Assembly (NCBI RefSeq): GCF_009680455.1
Contig: NZ_WKRD01000010.1
Span: forward strand, 1 to 64,000
Reading direction: 5' to 3'
Length of the DNA: 64,000 nt
From: Lachnospira eligens
Lineage (GTDB): Bacteria > Bacillota > Clostridia > Lachnospirales > Lachnospiraceae
Made by a program: the position numbers and the translations under genes. This document shows positions 28,581 through 38,273 of this stretch, piece by piece (position 1 is the stretch's first letter; the number at the start of each line of letters is the position of its first letter). Below the pieces are notes generated by a model that saw only the letters and a program-made list of their open reading frames with translations, had not been told where the DNA came from and searched no databases.

Positions 28581-30281
28581 TTAAAGTTTTTGTTGTTCAA
28601 TAGTGTATTCCCTGTATTGTCTGTAACTCTTATTATCCTGATTAAGAATAATAAAACGGTTGAATATAATTGCTATGAATAAAAGAATTACAGCGAATAC
28701 ACCACATTTGTATAAATGCTTCTTTGTGACTGAGGACAGTTTCTTTGCCATGCTGTAAAAACCAATAATACTAAGAGGCAGTAACAGCATGAAATAAGGA
28801 AGCGTGTACTGGCATTTGCCTTCCCAGAACAGGTGGAATATGAAACCACCTATAAAAGTAAGAGGAAGCACAGCAGCACCTGCGAAAGTACCTTCAATAA
28901 GTGTATTCACAGCATAAAGCATACTTCCAAATAAAATAATACTCTGCATTATATTAAGAAATGCGATAAATGTTGAACTTCCCTTTAGTGAAAGAATATC
29001 CGAGATAACAGGGCTTTTCTCAATATCACTGCTGCGGACATTGGTTATCCAGAAACACTGGAATTCAGGGTTATTCCACTGAGAGGCAACTTTCTTCGAA
29101 AGAAATGATGTAAATGCTTTGTGGTTGTTTTTATATGTGTCAATATAACCTTTAATCTCTGCTTTAGAAACCTCAGCTTCTTTCTTAGTATCGTAATCGT
29201 TATTCTCGTAAAATGCAGCAATACGTCCGCTGTACCAGCCGTCTGCATAAACATTGCCATCAGATGGGTGAAGTCCCATGGCAATCCATGTCCAGCTTGA
29301 AGCACCGCTTCCAAGATTGCAGCCGGAAATCTTTTCTATAACAAGCTTTGGAACAACGGCCTGAATTGCAAATCCTGCAATTACGGCACATGTAACAAGA
29401 ATAATCTGTATATTTCTGTGTCTTAGTGCTTCTGCAACCGTATAGATTATGAGTGCAATCATGAATATAAGATAATTATTTTTAACCATAACGCTTAACA
29501 TCATGGAAACAGCACTTATAACAATATATGAAATCTTAAAGCTGTTAAATTCTTTAAGGCTGTCAATAAAAAGCATTGTGTATTTGAAAGCGGAAGTGGC
29601 AAAGAATAATCCTGCAATATTGCCATATATGAATACGCTGTAGAGAGTCCATGGGAAAAACAGAATTCCCAGTATAATAGTGGACAGGCTTGCAATCCGC
29701 GGAAGCTTTAAAATCCCAAGTATGTCAGAAAACATCTTGTAAGTGAATACAATCATAACAACATTAAGAAGCTGCCAGAATAAGTAATTATAGTCACCAA
29801 CTATGAAACCTATAATGTATTCAATGAACAGAAGCCCAATCTGGTTAGTGTATTTTGCTATATAGCCATTGTACCGGAATGCCGAATAATCACCGTTTCT
29901 AAGTCCTCTTGCAGCATCAAGTACATAATACTGGTCAGCGCCTGCATTACTCTGCGTAAGCAGAACCCAGGCAGCACCGCTTATACCAATTATAATAAGA
30001 CATATATTGCGGATTCGTATAAATGTTTTCTCGTTATTGGAAAGATAACTGTTAATTCTGGTGAAAATGTTATTTCTCACAAGATAAAAGACTGCAGCAA
30101 TAAGAACTACAAGTATGATTATATGAAGCCATGCATGGTCTCCTGTGTAATAAGTGTGTTCACTTGCATCAGATGTCAGTCTGCTCGTACTGAAAATGCT
30201 TAGCAGAAACAGCCATATGTTAATAATAAGAAACAGACCTAAAACAATATATCTGTATACTGAATAAAGAGTTTTAGACAT
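28581..30281 (-). CDS. Polytopic membrane glycosyltransferase-like protein
   Basis: 566 aa with about 11-13 membrane helices and a large extracytoplasmic loop around residues 310-410, containing ASSWTWIAMGLHP. Loops and topology resemble GT-C enzymes (GT39/83 or GtrC-like) that use a lipid-linked sugar. Only 12 bp separate it from the GtrB-like gene downstream, so the pair probably forms a surface glycan modification module. The acceptor is unknown. Confidence 0.7.
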   Translation of the reverse strand: MSKTLYSVYRYIVLGLFLIINIWLFLLSIFSTSRLTSDASEHTYYTGDHAWLHIIILVVLIAAVFYLVRNNIFTRINSYLSNNEKTFIRIRNICLIIIGISGAAWVLLTQSNAGADQYYVLDAARGLRNGDYSAFRYNGYIAKYTNQIGLLFIEYIIGFIVGDYNYLFWQLLNVVMIVFTYKMFSDILGILKLPRIASLSTIILGILFFPWTLYSVFIYGNIAGLFFATSAFKYTMLFIDSLKEFNSFKISYIVISAVSMMLSVMVKNNYLIFMIALIIYTVAEALRHRNIQIILVTCAVIAGFAIQAVVPKLVIEKISGCNLGSGASSWTWIAMGLHPSDGNVYADGWYSGRIAAFYENNDYDTKKEAEVSKAEIKGYIDTYKNNHKAFTSFLSKKVASQWNNPEFQCFWITNVRSSDIEKSPVISDILSLKGSSTFIAFLNIMQSIILFGSMLYAVNTLIEGTFAGAAVLPLTFIGGFIFHLFWEGKCQYTLPYFMLLLPLSIIGFYSMAKKLSSVTKKHLYKCGVFAVILLFIAIIFNRFIILNQDNKSYRQYREYTIEQQKL

Positions 30282-30353
30282 AATATTCTTCCCCCAGTTG
30301 GAATTAATGAAATACTAATCTAAATAATAACATATGATTACATCTATTGAAAG

Positions 30354-30382
30354 TTGTAAAATCAAATGATTTTGATTATAAT
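30354..30382 (+). promoter_or_regulatory. Promoter of the aminotransferase operon
   Basis: TTGTAA at 30354-30359 and TATAAT at 30377-30382 are spaced by 17 bp, 32 nt before the ATG at 30414. Confidence 0.7.
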
Positions 30383-30413
30383 GTAGTCATATTTTTTTGG
30401 GAGGATATAAACA

Positions 30414-31601
30414 ATGATAGCTGATTCAATGGTTTCTTTAGTAAAAAACAGTTCGGTAATCCGTGCAATGTTCGAGGAAGGCAACAGACTTGCCAAGTTA
30501 TACGGAGCAGAGAATGTGTATGATTTCTCACTTGGTAACCCTAATGTTCCAGCACCTGCAGAGGTTAATGAAGCAGTTAAGGATATAGTAGATAATGAAG
30601 AATCAACATTTATACATGGCTATATGAGTAATGCAGGATATGAGGATGTGAGACAGACTATAGCTGAGTCACTTAATAGAAGATTCGGAACACATTTTAA
30701 CCATACTAATATTGTAATGACTGTTGGAGCAGCAGGCGGGCTTAATACAATATTCAAGACATTACTTAATCCGGGCGAAGAGGTTATGACATTTGCGCCA
30801 TTCTTTGGTGAATACAGGAATTATGTAAGCAATTTTGGCGGAAAATTAGTGGTTGTTTCACCTAACACTGTGGATTTCCAGCCTAAGCTTGACGAGTTTG
30901 AAGCAAAGATAACACCTAAGACAAGAGCTGTTATCGTTAATAATCCTAATAACCCGACAGGTGTTGTATATTCAGAGGATACTATAAAGAAGATGGCTGC
31001 TATTATGGATAAGAAGCAGAAGGAGTACGGAACAGAGATTTACTTAATAGCAGATGAACCATACAGAGAGTTAGCTTATGACGGTGTTGATGTTCCATAT
31101 CTTACTAAATATTACGACAATACTATTGTTGGTTATTCATACAGTAAGTCGCTTTCACTTCCAGGTGAGCGAATCGGATATCTTGTTATTCCTGATGAGG
31201 TTACAGATTCAGAAGATGTTAAGTCAGCAGCTTCTGTAGCTACAAGAATTTTAGGATTCGTTAATGCGCCTTCACTTATGCAGAGAGTTGTTGCAAAATG
31301 TGTTGATGCACAGGTTAATCTTGAGGCATATGACAAGAACAGAAAGGCAATATACGAAGGACTTACAAGGTTAGGCTTTGAGTGTGTAAAGCCAGAGGGT
31401 GCTTTCTATCTTTTCGTAAAGTCACCTGTTGAAGATGAAACTGTTTTCTGTGAGGCAGCCAAGAAACACAATATCCTTATGGTTCCTGCGTCATCATTTG
31501 GATGCCCTGGATATGTTAGAATTGCATACTGTGTATCTTATGAGACAATTGTTAATTCATTACCACATTTTGCAGAAGTTGCTAAAGAGATGGGATTATA
31601 A
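30414..31601 (+). CDS. Class I PLP-dependent aminotransferase
   Basis: 395 aa with a fold-type I signature: SLGNPNVPAP, NNPNNPTG, LIADEPYRELAYD and the cofactor lysine in YSYSKSLSLPGERIGY. Aspartate or aromatic/broad-specificity aminotransferase activity is likely. A GGGAGGA site precedes the ATG. It is followed after 27 bp by a HisC-like gene, forming a short operon with queH. Confidence 0.88.
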   Translation: MIADSMVSLVKNSSVIRAMFEEGNRLAKLYGAENVYDFSLGNPNVPAPAEVNEAVKDIVDNEESTFIHGYMSNAGYEDVRQTIAESLNRRFGTHFNHTNIVMTVGAAGGLNTIFKTLLNPGEEVMTFAPFFGEYRNYVSNFGGKLVVVSPNTVDFQPKLDEFEAKITPKTRAVIVNNPNNPTGVVYSEDTIKKMAAIMDKKQKEYGTEIYLIADEPYRELAYDGVDVPYLTKYYDNTIVGYSYSKSLSLPGERIGYLVIPDEVTDSEDVKSAASVATRILGFVNAPSLMQRVVAKCVDAQVNLEAYDKNRKAIYEGLTRLGFECVKPEGAFYLFVKSPVEDETVFCEAAKKHNILMVPASSFGCPGYVRIAYCVSYETIVNSLPHFAEVAKEMGL

Positions 31602-31628
31602 TTATTCGTGAAAGAAGAGGACTTATAT

Positions 31629-32693
31629 ATGAAGACATGGGAGAAGAATATCAGAAGAGTTGAGCCATATGTGCCGGGAGAGCAGCCTAAGGTTAAAGAT
31701 GTTGTAAAGCTTAATACCAACGAGAATCCATATCCTCCAACACCTAAGGTGCATGAGGCAGCAGAGAGAATGAATATCAGTGATTTAAGACTTTATCCGG
31801 ATCCTGAGGTTACAGACCTTGTACATGCAATTGCAGCTTATTATGGAATGAATGATAATCAGGTATTCGTAGGAGTTGGTTCTGATGATGTATTGTCAAT
31901 GTGTTTCCTGACATTCTTTAATTCAGACAAGCCAATACTGTTTCCTAATATCTCATATTCTTTCTACAGTGTATGGGCTGACCTTTACAGAATTCCATAT
32001 GAGAAGCAGCCGCTTGATAAGGATTTTAATATAATTCCAGAAGATTATTACAAGGAGAATGGCGGAGTGGTATTCCCTAACCCTAATGCTCCTACAGCAC
32101 TTTATATGGAACTTGATAAGGTTGAAGATATTATAAAACATAATCAGGATGTAGTTGTTATTGTTGATGAGGCTTATATTGATTTTGGCGGAAAGTCAGC
32201 AATGGAGCTTGTCAATAAGTATGAAAATGTGTTGGTTGTACAGACATTTTCTAAATCACGTTCAATGGCTGGTATGAGAATAGGTTACTGTTTTGGTAAT
32301 CCAGAGCTTATAAAGGCACTTAATGATGTCAAATTCTCATTCAATTCGTACACAATGAACAGAACTTCAATAAGCTATGGCATTGAGTCTGTCAATGATA
32401 AGGAATACTTTGAAGAGTGCGTGGGTAAGATAGTTAAGACCAGAGAGAATGCTAAGGAAAGACTTTCACAGTTAGGCTTCTCATTCCCGGACTCTAAGGC
32501 TAACTTTATATTTGCAACACACAAGAGTGTTTCGGCTAAGGAAATATTTGAAAAACTTAAAGAAAAGAACATATTTGTCAGATATTTTAACCAGCCACTT
32601 ATTGATAATTACTTAAGAATTTCAATAGGAACTGATGAGCAGATGGAAAAGCTTTACGCTGCGTTAGAAGAGATAACAGGACAGGTTAAGTAA
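31629..32693 (+). CDS. hisC: Histidinol-phosphate aminotransferase-like enzyme
   Basis: 354 aa from the ATG at 31629; a GTG at 31608 is the only earlier start and would overlap the ribosome site. KLNTNENPYPPTP, YPDPEV, VDEAYIDFGG and TFSKSRSMAGMRIG (Schiff-base lysine) are HisC hallmarks. No other histidine genes are adjacent, so a second use such as aromatic amino acid transamination is possible. Confidence 0.85.
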   Translation: MKTWEKNIRRVEPYVPGEQPKVKDVVKLNTNENPYPPTPKVHEAAERMNISDLRLYPDPEVTDLVHAIAAYYGMNDNQVFVGVGSDDVLSMCFLTFFNSDKPILFPNISYSFYSVWADLYRIPYEKQPLDKDFNIIPEDYYKENGGVVFPNPNAPTALYMELDKVEDIIKHNQDVVVIVDEAYIDFGGKSAMELVNKYENVLVVQTFSKSRSMAGMRIGYCFGNPELIKALNDVKFSFNSYTMNRTSISYGIESVNDKEYFEECVGKIVKTRENAKERLSQLGFSFPDSKANFIFATHKSVSAKEIFEKLKEKNIFVRYFNQPLIDNYLRISIGTDEQMEKLYAALEEITGQVK

Positions 32694-32694
32694 T

Positions 32695-33312
32695 ATGGGA
32701 ATACCTTTTGAACAGAGAAATTTTCAGAAAGAGCTTGATAAGAAGATAGCGGGCTTCCAGAAGGACGGAATTGTACCGACTCTGCTTCTTCACAGCTGCT
32801 GTGCACCGTGTAGCAGCCATTGCATAGAGTATCTTTCTGATTATTTCCATATAACTGTATTCTACTATAATCCGAATATATCTGCTGAGGAAGAGTACAG
32901 AAAAAGAGTTGAAGAACAGAAGAGATTCATCAGTGAATTTCCAGCAAAGTATAAGGTTTCTTTCATAGAAGGCGATTATGATACTAAGGAATTCTATGAC
33001 ATAGCTAAAGGATATGAACAGTGCAGAGAAGGTGGGGAGAGATGCTTCCGTTGTTATGAGCTGCGGCTTAAAAAGACCTGTGAGACTGCAAAGGCTGGTG
33101 GATTTGATTATTTTACGACAACGCTTACAATAAGTCCTCTAAAGAACAGCGTCAGGCTTAATGAAATAGGTTTAAAGCTTTCAGAGGAATATGATATGCC
33201 ATATCTTTTATCTGATTTTAAGAAAAAAGAGGGATATAAGCGTTCTATTGAGCTTTCACATGAGTATAATCTATACAGGCAGAATTATTGCGGATGTGTC
33301 TATTCGCGTTGA
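32695..33312 (+). CDS. queH: Epoxyqueuosine reductase QueH
   Basis: 205 aa. The DUF208 signature LLHSCCAPCSSHC near the N-terminus, ERCFRCYELRL in the middle, and a C-terminal YCGC supply the cysteines for the 4Fe-4S cluster and adjacent iron of QueH. The enzyme reduces epoxyqueuosine to queuosine in tRNA anticodons and replaces cobalamin-dependent QueG. It begins 1 bp after hisC. Confidence 0.92.
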   Translation: MGIPFEQRNFQKELDKKIAGFQKDGIVPTLLLHSCCAPCSSHCIEYLSDYFHITVFYYNPNISAEEEYRKRVEEQKRFISEFPAKYKVSFIEGDYDTKEFYDIAKGYEQCREGGERCFRCYELRLKKTCETAKAGGFDYFTTTLTISPLKNSVRLNEIGLKLSEEYDMPYLLSDFKKKEGYKRSIELSHEYNLYRQNYCGCVYSR

Positions 33313-33338
33313 TTTTTGTACAATAAGTATGATATACT
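33309..33338 (+). promoter_or_regulatory. Putative promoter before the acidic protein gene
   Basis: TTGATT at 33309-33314 and TATACT at 33333-33338 are spaced by 18 bp. The -35 overlaps the queH stop, so a separate transcript for the next three genes is plausible. Confidence 0.45.
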
Positions 33339-33410
33339 AAAACAAGATTTTGAGGTGATTAAATTTAAAGAGTAGATTGCATTATAATGCGTGAATTGGA
33401 GGATAATACT

Positions 33411-34112
33411 ATGGCAAAGAAACATGGATTGGCTAAGGTTGTTTTAGGAGTAGGCGCTGCTGCTGTAGCAGGCAAGGTTGCTTTTGATAAGTTCAAGCAG
33501 ACTAAGGAAAGATTCGCTAAAGAAGAGAATGATAGTTTTGATGATGAAATCCGTAAGTATAATGCTATCGGAGAGAAGAAGGTTATAGAGGTTGAAGACG
33601 AGGTATTTGCTGGCTGCGAGCTTAAAGCAGTGGCTTCTAAGGCAGTACTAGACCTTGGTCTTGCAGTGTTTGAGAAGGATGTATATATTAATTTCTCAAG
33701 TAATGCAAGTTCAGTAACTATTATTCTTCCAGAAGGTGTCAATGCAACATGTGATATTTCAAGAAAGATAGCAGGAGTTAAGAACCTTGTTGATAATGTT
33801 GATGAGGAAGGAATCCATACAGTATATATTATTGGTAAGGCTGTATGCAGTAATGTAGAAGTTATTCCTGTTAATTTCTATGTCGATGAAGAAGATGAGG
33901 AAGATTCTGATTTTGTTGATGAGGATGACTGCCTTGCATCAGATGATGATTTTGATGATGATGTTATATTTGATGAGAAAGACGGAGACGTTGAGGTTGA
34001 AGTCAAGGTAATCAATGAGAAGGCAGATAGCAAGGAAGAAGAAAAGCCTGAAAAGGAAGAATCTGATGATGATACAGAAGAAACAGAGACAATTAATCTT
34101 GAAGAAGTGTAA
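33411..34112 (+). CDS. Protein with LiaF-like beta segment and acidic tail
   Basis: 233 aa from the ATG at 33411 (TTGGAGG site). A short hydrophobic stretch near the N-terminus (GLAKVVLGVGAAAVAGKVAF) is followed by a central beta-rich segment (KAVASKAVLDLGLAVFEKDV, then VTIILPEGV). That segment resembles the cell-wall stress sensors of the LiaF/DUF4097 type. The last 70 residues are extremely Asp/Glu rich. The family is not certain and the role is unknown. Confidence 0.55.
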   Translation: MAKKHGLAKVVLGVGAAAVAGKVAFDKFKQTKERFAKEENDSFDDEIRKYNAIGEKKVIEVEDEVFAGCELKAVASKAVLDLGLAVFEKDVYINFSSNASSVTIILPEGVNATCDISRKIAGVKNLVDNVDEEGIHTVYIIGKAVCSNVEVIPVNFYVDEEDEEDSDFVDEDDCLASDDDFDDDVIFDEKDGDVEVEVKVINEKADSKEEEKPEKEESDDDTEETETINLEEV

Positions 34113-34135
34113 TAACTTCACTATGCTAAAGAATT

Positions 34136-34816
34136 ATGAAGAACAGAGATAAGATATTAGATTACTTTGATAATGTGGCAGATGGCACAATTGTGTCGGC
34201 TAATGATATGTATGAGCATGGATTTGAGAGGATGAATCAGGAAGCATTCTTCCGGGCTGTCGAAAGGCTCTCTGACGAGGGTGAGATAATCCGTGTTGGA
34301 AGAGGTATGTATATTAAGAAATCAGACGCACAGGGAGATATTACAGAGCTTTTACTGAATTATTTCTTTGGAGAGGATAATTCAAGCGGAATGTTTACCG
34401 GAATACACCTGTATAACAAATATTTGCTTACGAATGTTAAGTCTGATAATATAAGCTTGTATTCTAACGTGTGTAAGCAGTCTGTATGTCATATTGGTAA
34501 TATAGAGGTGAAAAGACCTGCAGTAGAACTTGATTTTGATAATACAAGAATTATTGAGGCAATGGAGATATTCCAGAATTATTTTGACATTCCTGAACTT
34601 GATAAAACTAAGTTTGCAAGATATGCAAAGCAGTTTGCAAGGGGTTATGATGATGAGGCCGCGGTAACAGTATTGCGAAGCATGAAGTATAAGAAAAGAT
34701 CAATTGCTTTTATGAAGAAGGTACTTGATACATACAAGGTTCCTAATACTTTATCTCAGTTTTTAAGTAATGCTTCACATTATAAAGTGCCAACATTTAA
34801 TAAGCTCGCAAGATAA
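34136..34816 (+). CDS. AbiEi/DUF6088-like protein without a toxin partner
   Basis: 226 aa. An N-terminal winged helix (ILDYFDNVADGTIVSANDMYEHG to VGRGMYIKK) is followed by a middle domain of the AbiEi/DUF6088 type. In type IV toxin-antitoxin systems this antitoxin precedes an AbiEii nucleotidyltransferase toxin. Here the downstream gene is a phosphodiesterase and no AbiEii is present. It may be a solitary regulator. Confidence 0.65.
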   Translation: MKNRDKILDYFDNVADGTIVSANDMYEHGFERMNQEAFFRAVERLSDEGEIIRVGRGMYIKKSDAQGDITELLLNYFFGEDNSSGMFTGIHLYNKYLLTNVKSDNISLYSNVCKQSVCHIGNIEVKRPAVELDFDNTRIIEAMEIFQNYFDIPELDKTKFARYAKQFARGYDDEAAVTVLRSMKYKKRSIAFMKKVLDTYKVPNTLSQFLSNASHYKVPTFNKLAR

Positions 34817-34850
34817 TTAAGAATTGGCTTATCTAAGGAAAGGACAGAAT

Positions 34851-35387
34851 ATGAAGAAGATAATGATTGCATCAGATATACACGGTTCTGCATATTATTG
34901 CAGAAAGCTGCTTGAAAGATATGAAGCAGAGAAGCCAGACAGACTCGTTCTTTTAGGTGATATACTATATCATGGTCCGAGAAATGACCTGCCTAAGGAA
35001 TATGCACCTAAGGAGGTTATTGCAATGCTCAATCCTTTACGCAATGAGATTATATGCGTAAGAGGTAATTGTGATACAGAGGTTGACCAGATGGTGCTTG
35101 ACTTTAATGTACTTGCAGAGCAGGCATATCTTAATTTCAATGACAGATCAATCGTTCTTGCACATGGACACAAGCTTGATGAGAAGAATATACCTGCATT
35201 AAAGGAAGGCGATATTCTACTTTGCGGACACACACATGTACCTAAGTGTGAGAAGAGAGATAATTACATATACATGAATCCTGGTTCAGTTTCAATTCCT
35301 AAAGAAAACTCAGAACACAGTTATATGATACTGGAGGATAAGTTCTACTGGAAGAACCTCGATGGGGAAGAGTACATGGAATATTAA
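34851..35387 (+). CDS. YfcE-like metallophosphoesterase
   Basis: 178 aa from the ATG at 34851 (AAGGAAAGGA site). DIHGSAYY, GDILYHGP, RGNCD and LCGHTHVPK are the five-block calcineurin-type metal motifs, and NPGSVSIPK is characteristic of YfcE/MJ0936 phosphodiesterases. These hydrolyse phosphodiester bonds in small molecules; the true substrate is unknown. Confidence 0.9.
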   Translation: MKKIMIASDIHGSAYYCRKLLERYEAEKPDRLVLLGDILYHGPRNDLPKEYAPKEVIAMLNPLRNEIICVRGNCDTEVDQMVLDFNVLAEQAYLNFNDRSIVLAHGHKLDEKNIPALKEGDILLCGHTHVPKCEKRDNYIYMNPGSVSIPKENSEHSYMILEDKFYWKNLDGEEYMEY

Positions 35388-35493
35388 TATATCATATTTA
35401 TTTTATACATTTTTAATTGCTTTTATTGGGTTGTGTGTTACCATATGTATGTTGATGTGAATTACTTCAATATATAGAAAGGGAATGTTTTTT

Positions 35494-35898
35494 ATGAACC
35501 GATTTAAGCAGAGTTTTTCAAGATTTATGTATGGAAGATATGGCATGGACCAGCTTTCGAGATGTTTATCATATGTAGTTCTTGTTCTGATTATACTTAC
35601 TTTCTTTTTAAGGAGTAATGTAATATATACAGTAGCACTCCTTGGTATTGTGTACATATATTTCAGAATGTTTTCAAGAAATATATCAAGAAGAAGTGCT
35701 GAAAACCAGAAGTATATGAAGATTCATTATAAATTTATGAGTAGGTTTAACAAGGTAAGAGCAAGAATTAAGGACAGTAAGACACATAGAATTTTCAAAT
35801 GTCCAAGCTGTGGGCAGAAGATAAGAGTTCCTAAGGGAAAGGGCAGAATTAGTATTAAGTGTCCTAAGTGTCGTATAGAATTTATCAAGAAAACATGA
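35494..35898 (+). CDS. Membrane protein with C-terminal zinc ribbon
   Basis: 134 aa from the ATG at 35494; the ATG at 35485 overlaps the AAAGGGA site. Two hydrophobic segments (about 25-65) precede a basic stretch and a C-terminal treble-clef style ribbon: FKCPSCGQKIRVPKGKGRIS with a second KCPKC. The C-x2-C pairs point to zinc binding. No specific function can be assigned. Confidence 0.7.
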   Translation: MNRFKQSFSRFMYGRYGMDQLSRCLSYVVLVLIILTFFLRSNVIYTVALLGIVYIYFRMFSRNISRRSAENQKYMKIHYKFMSRFNKVRARIKDSKTHRIFKCPSCGQKIRVPKGKGRISIKCPKCRIEFIKKT

Positions 35899-35997
35899 TA
35901 TTTAACTAATTAACGGCTGGTGCGTATGCATCAGCTGTTTTCATGTTATAGGAGATGTCAGCATAGATATTATGTGAGCTTAACTGGAGAATTATAT

Positions 35998-37686
35998 GTG
36001 AATCCGAGAATTGAAAATCTATTGCAGATTAGTGCTGATACAAGTGAAGATATAAGGCAGCAGGTACCTGATATGGATGCCGGGTTTGATGACTCTGACA
36101 GAACATGGGAGATAATTGTCAAGACAGCTGGAAGTCTGGATAGGATTAGAAGCATTTATACAAATGCTGAGTTTACGCAGCTTCTATGTGGATACTGGAT
36201 TGTAAGAACAACGATTGATAGTATTGAAGCACTTGCTACAGAACCGGAGATAATATTTATTGAAAAGCCTAAGGCATTATATTTTGAATTGTATGCAGCA
36301 AAGTCAGAAGCTTGCGTTAATGTTGCAAAAGCAGAAGAAACCCAGTATGGAGGCGTGACTGGAAAAGGTGTACTAGTAGCGGTAATTGATTCTGGGATAG
36401 ATATAGAAAATGGTGAATTTCTTGATGATTCAGGGAAAACAAGAATTAAGACGTTGTGGGACCAGACAACAGGCATTACATATTCTGACAAGGAAATTAA
36501 CAGTATACTGGAAGATTACAGGAATGGAGCTGTAAAGACACTGCCAGCTAGGGATGTAACCGGACATGGCAATGAAGTTGCAGTTATTGCATGTGGAAGG
36601 AGCGGTGTTGCTTCAGACGCAGATATTATAATTGTAAAGCTGGGAAATTCAGGGGGAAACGCATATATAAGGACAACGCAGATTATGAAAGGCGTTGATT
36701 ACTGCATAAGAAAAGCTATTGAATATAGTCAGCCGGTTGCGGTTAATATAAGTTATGGTGGAACTTATGGCAATCATGAGGGCAGTTCTATATTTGAAAT
36801 GTTTATAGATGACTGCTGTTCAACATACAGATGCAGTATATGTATAGGTGTTGGCAATGAAGGAGAAGGCAGAACACATTATTCAGGTCAGCTTGTCAGT
36901 GGAAATGTACTGGATGAAGAGCTTGCAATTGGTGATTATGAGCCTCAGATAAGTATACAGATATGGAAAAGGGCAATGGACAATGCAAGAATTGAACTTA
37001 TTGCGCCAACAGGGGAAAGACTGGTTATAAGTGAAAGAAATGCGGGGGTTGTGCATCATAACATTAAGAATATGCGTATCGTATCAAAGGCGTATGGACC
37101 GGGACCATTCTATATGGGTGAAGAGATATATGCAGCCATAGTTGCGACAAGCGGATATATTACTTCTGGAATATGGGATATAAGATTTACCGCAGCAAAT
37201 GTGTTGGATGGATTCTTTAATATGTGGCTTCCTCCGGTTTCGACATTAAGCAGTGCAACAGGATTTTTAAGGCCGTCGCCTGAGTACACATTTACAATAC
37301 CGGGGACTTCGAGGCGGGCAATATGTGTTGGCGCCAATGGGCGTGCTCCGGGGAGTGCGGCCACATTTTCAGGCAGGGGAGTTAATGTAAAAAGCGGCCT
37401 TCTGCTGTATGCAAAACCTGACATAACAGCACCGGGAGTTAATATAAGAATTCCAGGAAATAAGGAGAAAACTGTCACGGGGACATCTTTTGCAACACCC
37501 ATGGTTACGGGTGCTGCTGCAATGCTGATGGAATGGGGGATTGTGAAGGGCAATGACCAATATATGTATGGTGAAAAGCTTAAAGCATACCTTATAAATG
37601 GTGCAACACGGGTGGGAAATGTATGGCCTGATTCAGCCAGAGGCTGGGGAGAATTATGCGTTGCGGCAAGTATTCCAGCCAAATAA
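35998..37686 (+). CDS. Subtilisin-like (S8) protease related to clostridial Csp
   Basis: 562 aa. The GTG at 35998 is chosen because GGAGA lies 7 nt upstream; an earlier GTG at 35920 has none. An N-terminal prodomain-like region of about 115 residues precedes the S8 domain, with the triad in VIDSGID (Asp131), GHGNEV (His190) and GTSFATP (Ser497). A large insert lies between His and Ser. There is no signal peptide. These features match CspA/B/C-type proteases known for spore cortex activation in Clostridia. Substrate and need for sporulation here are unknown. Confidence 0.8.
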   Translation: MNPRIENLLQISADTSEDIRQQVPDMDAGFDDSDRTWEIIVKTAGSLDRIRSIYTNAEFTQLLCGYWIVRTTIDSIEALATEPEIIFIEKPKALYFELYAAKSEACVNVAKAEETQYGGVTGKGVLVAVIDSGIDIENGEFLDDSGKTRIKTLWDQTTGITYSDKEINSILEDYRNGAVKTLPARDVTGHGNEVAVIACGRSGVASDADIIIVKLGNSGGNAYIRTTQIMKGVDYCIRKAIEYSQPVAVNISYGGTYGNHEGSSIFEMFIDDCCSTYRCSICIGVGNEGEGRTHYSGQLVSGNVLDEELAIGDYEPQISIQIWKRAMDNARIELIAPTGERLVISERNAGVVHHNIKNMRIVSKAYGPGPFYMGEEIYAAIVATSGYITSGIWDIRFTAANVLDGFFNMWLPPVSTLSSATGFLRPSPEYTFTIPGTSRRAICVGANGRAPGSAATFSGRGVNVKSGLLLYAKPDITAPGVNIRIPGNKEKTVTGTSFATPMVTGAAAMLMEWGIVKGNDQYMYGEKLKAYLINGATRVGNVWPDSARGWGELCVAASIPAK

Positions 37687-37727
37687 ATTCATTTAACACT
37701 TGAAAAATATACAAACATTGTGGTAAA

Positions 37728-37742
37728 GTATGTTTAACATAC
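37728..37742. promoter_or_regulatory. 15-bp palindrome before the Rrf2 gene
   Basis: GTATGTTTAACATAC is a perfect dyad around the central T, 36 bp before the Rrf2-family start. It may be an autoregulatory operator. Confidence 0.4.
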
Positions 37743-37777
37743 AGTATTAATGTGTTATTAGAAAAGAGGTTATATAT

Positions 37778-38209
37778 ATGAAGATTTCAACAAAGGGAAG
37801 ATATGCGCTCAGGGTCATGATTGATCTTGCGGAGCATAATACAGGAGAATATATTCCACTTATGGATATTGCCAGAAGACAGGATATTTCTGAGAAGTAT
37901 CTGGAAGCGATTGTTGCAACATTAAGCAAGAATGATTTTCTCATATCATTAAGAGGAAAGGGTGGCGGATACAAGCTTGCACGCAATCCGGAGGATTATT
38001 CAGTGCTTAGCATACTTCTTGTAACAGAGGGTTCACTTGCACCGGTAGCATGTCTTGAGAAGAAGCCAAACAGATGTCCGAAGGTGGCAGAATGTAAGAC
38101 TTTACAGATGTGGGAAGACTTTGAGAAGCTTGTTAATGATTACTTCAGCAATATTACAATAGCAGATTTGGTTAATTCTAATGTGGGAATAGACAGTTAT
38201 ATTATATAG
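37778..38209 (+). CDS. Rrf2-family regulator (IscR/CymR-like)
   Basis: 143 aa. A winged helix (KGRYALRVMIDLAEHNTGEY, then DIARRQDISEKYLEAI) is followed by the dimerisation helix. Cysteines in VACLEKKPNRCPKVAEC (C-x7-C-x5-C) could hold an Fe-S cluster as in IscR/NsrR. CymR-type members repress cysteine and methionine genes. The next operon is entirely sulfur metabolism, and an inverted repeat covers its promoter, so this is its likely regulator. Confidence 0.85.
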   Translation: MKISTKGRYALRVMIDLAEHNTGEYIPLMDIARRQDISEKYLEAIVATLSKNDFLISLRGKGGGYKLARNPEDYSVLSILLVTEGSLAPVACLEKKPNRCPKVAECKTLQMWEDFEKLVNDYFSNITIADLVNSNVGIDSYII

Positions 38210-38231
38210 TAAATGTTAATGATAGTTCATG

Positions 38232-38266
38232 ACTGCCTGAGATTGTTCAGGCAGTTATATTTTTTC
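38232..38266 (+). terminator. Terminator after the Rrf2 gene
   Basis: ACTGCCTGA (38232-38240) pairs with TCAGGCAGT (38247-38255), followed by TATATTTTTT. Confidence 0.8.
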
Positions 38267-38273
38267 TCAAATA

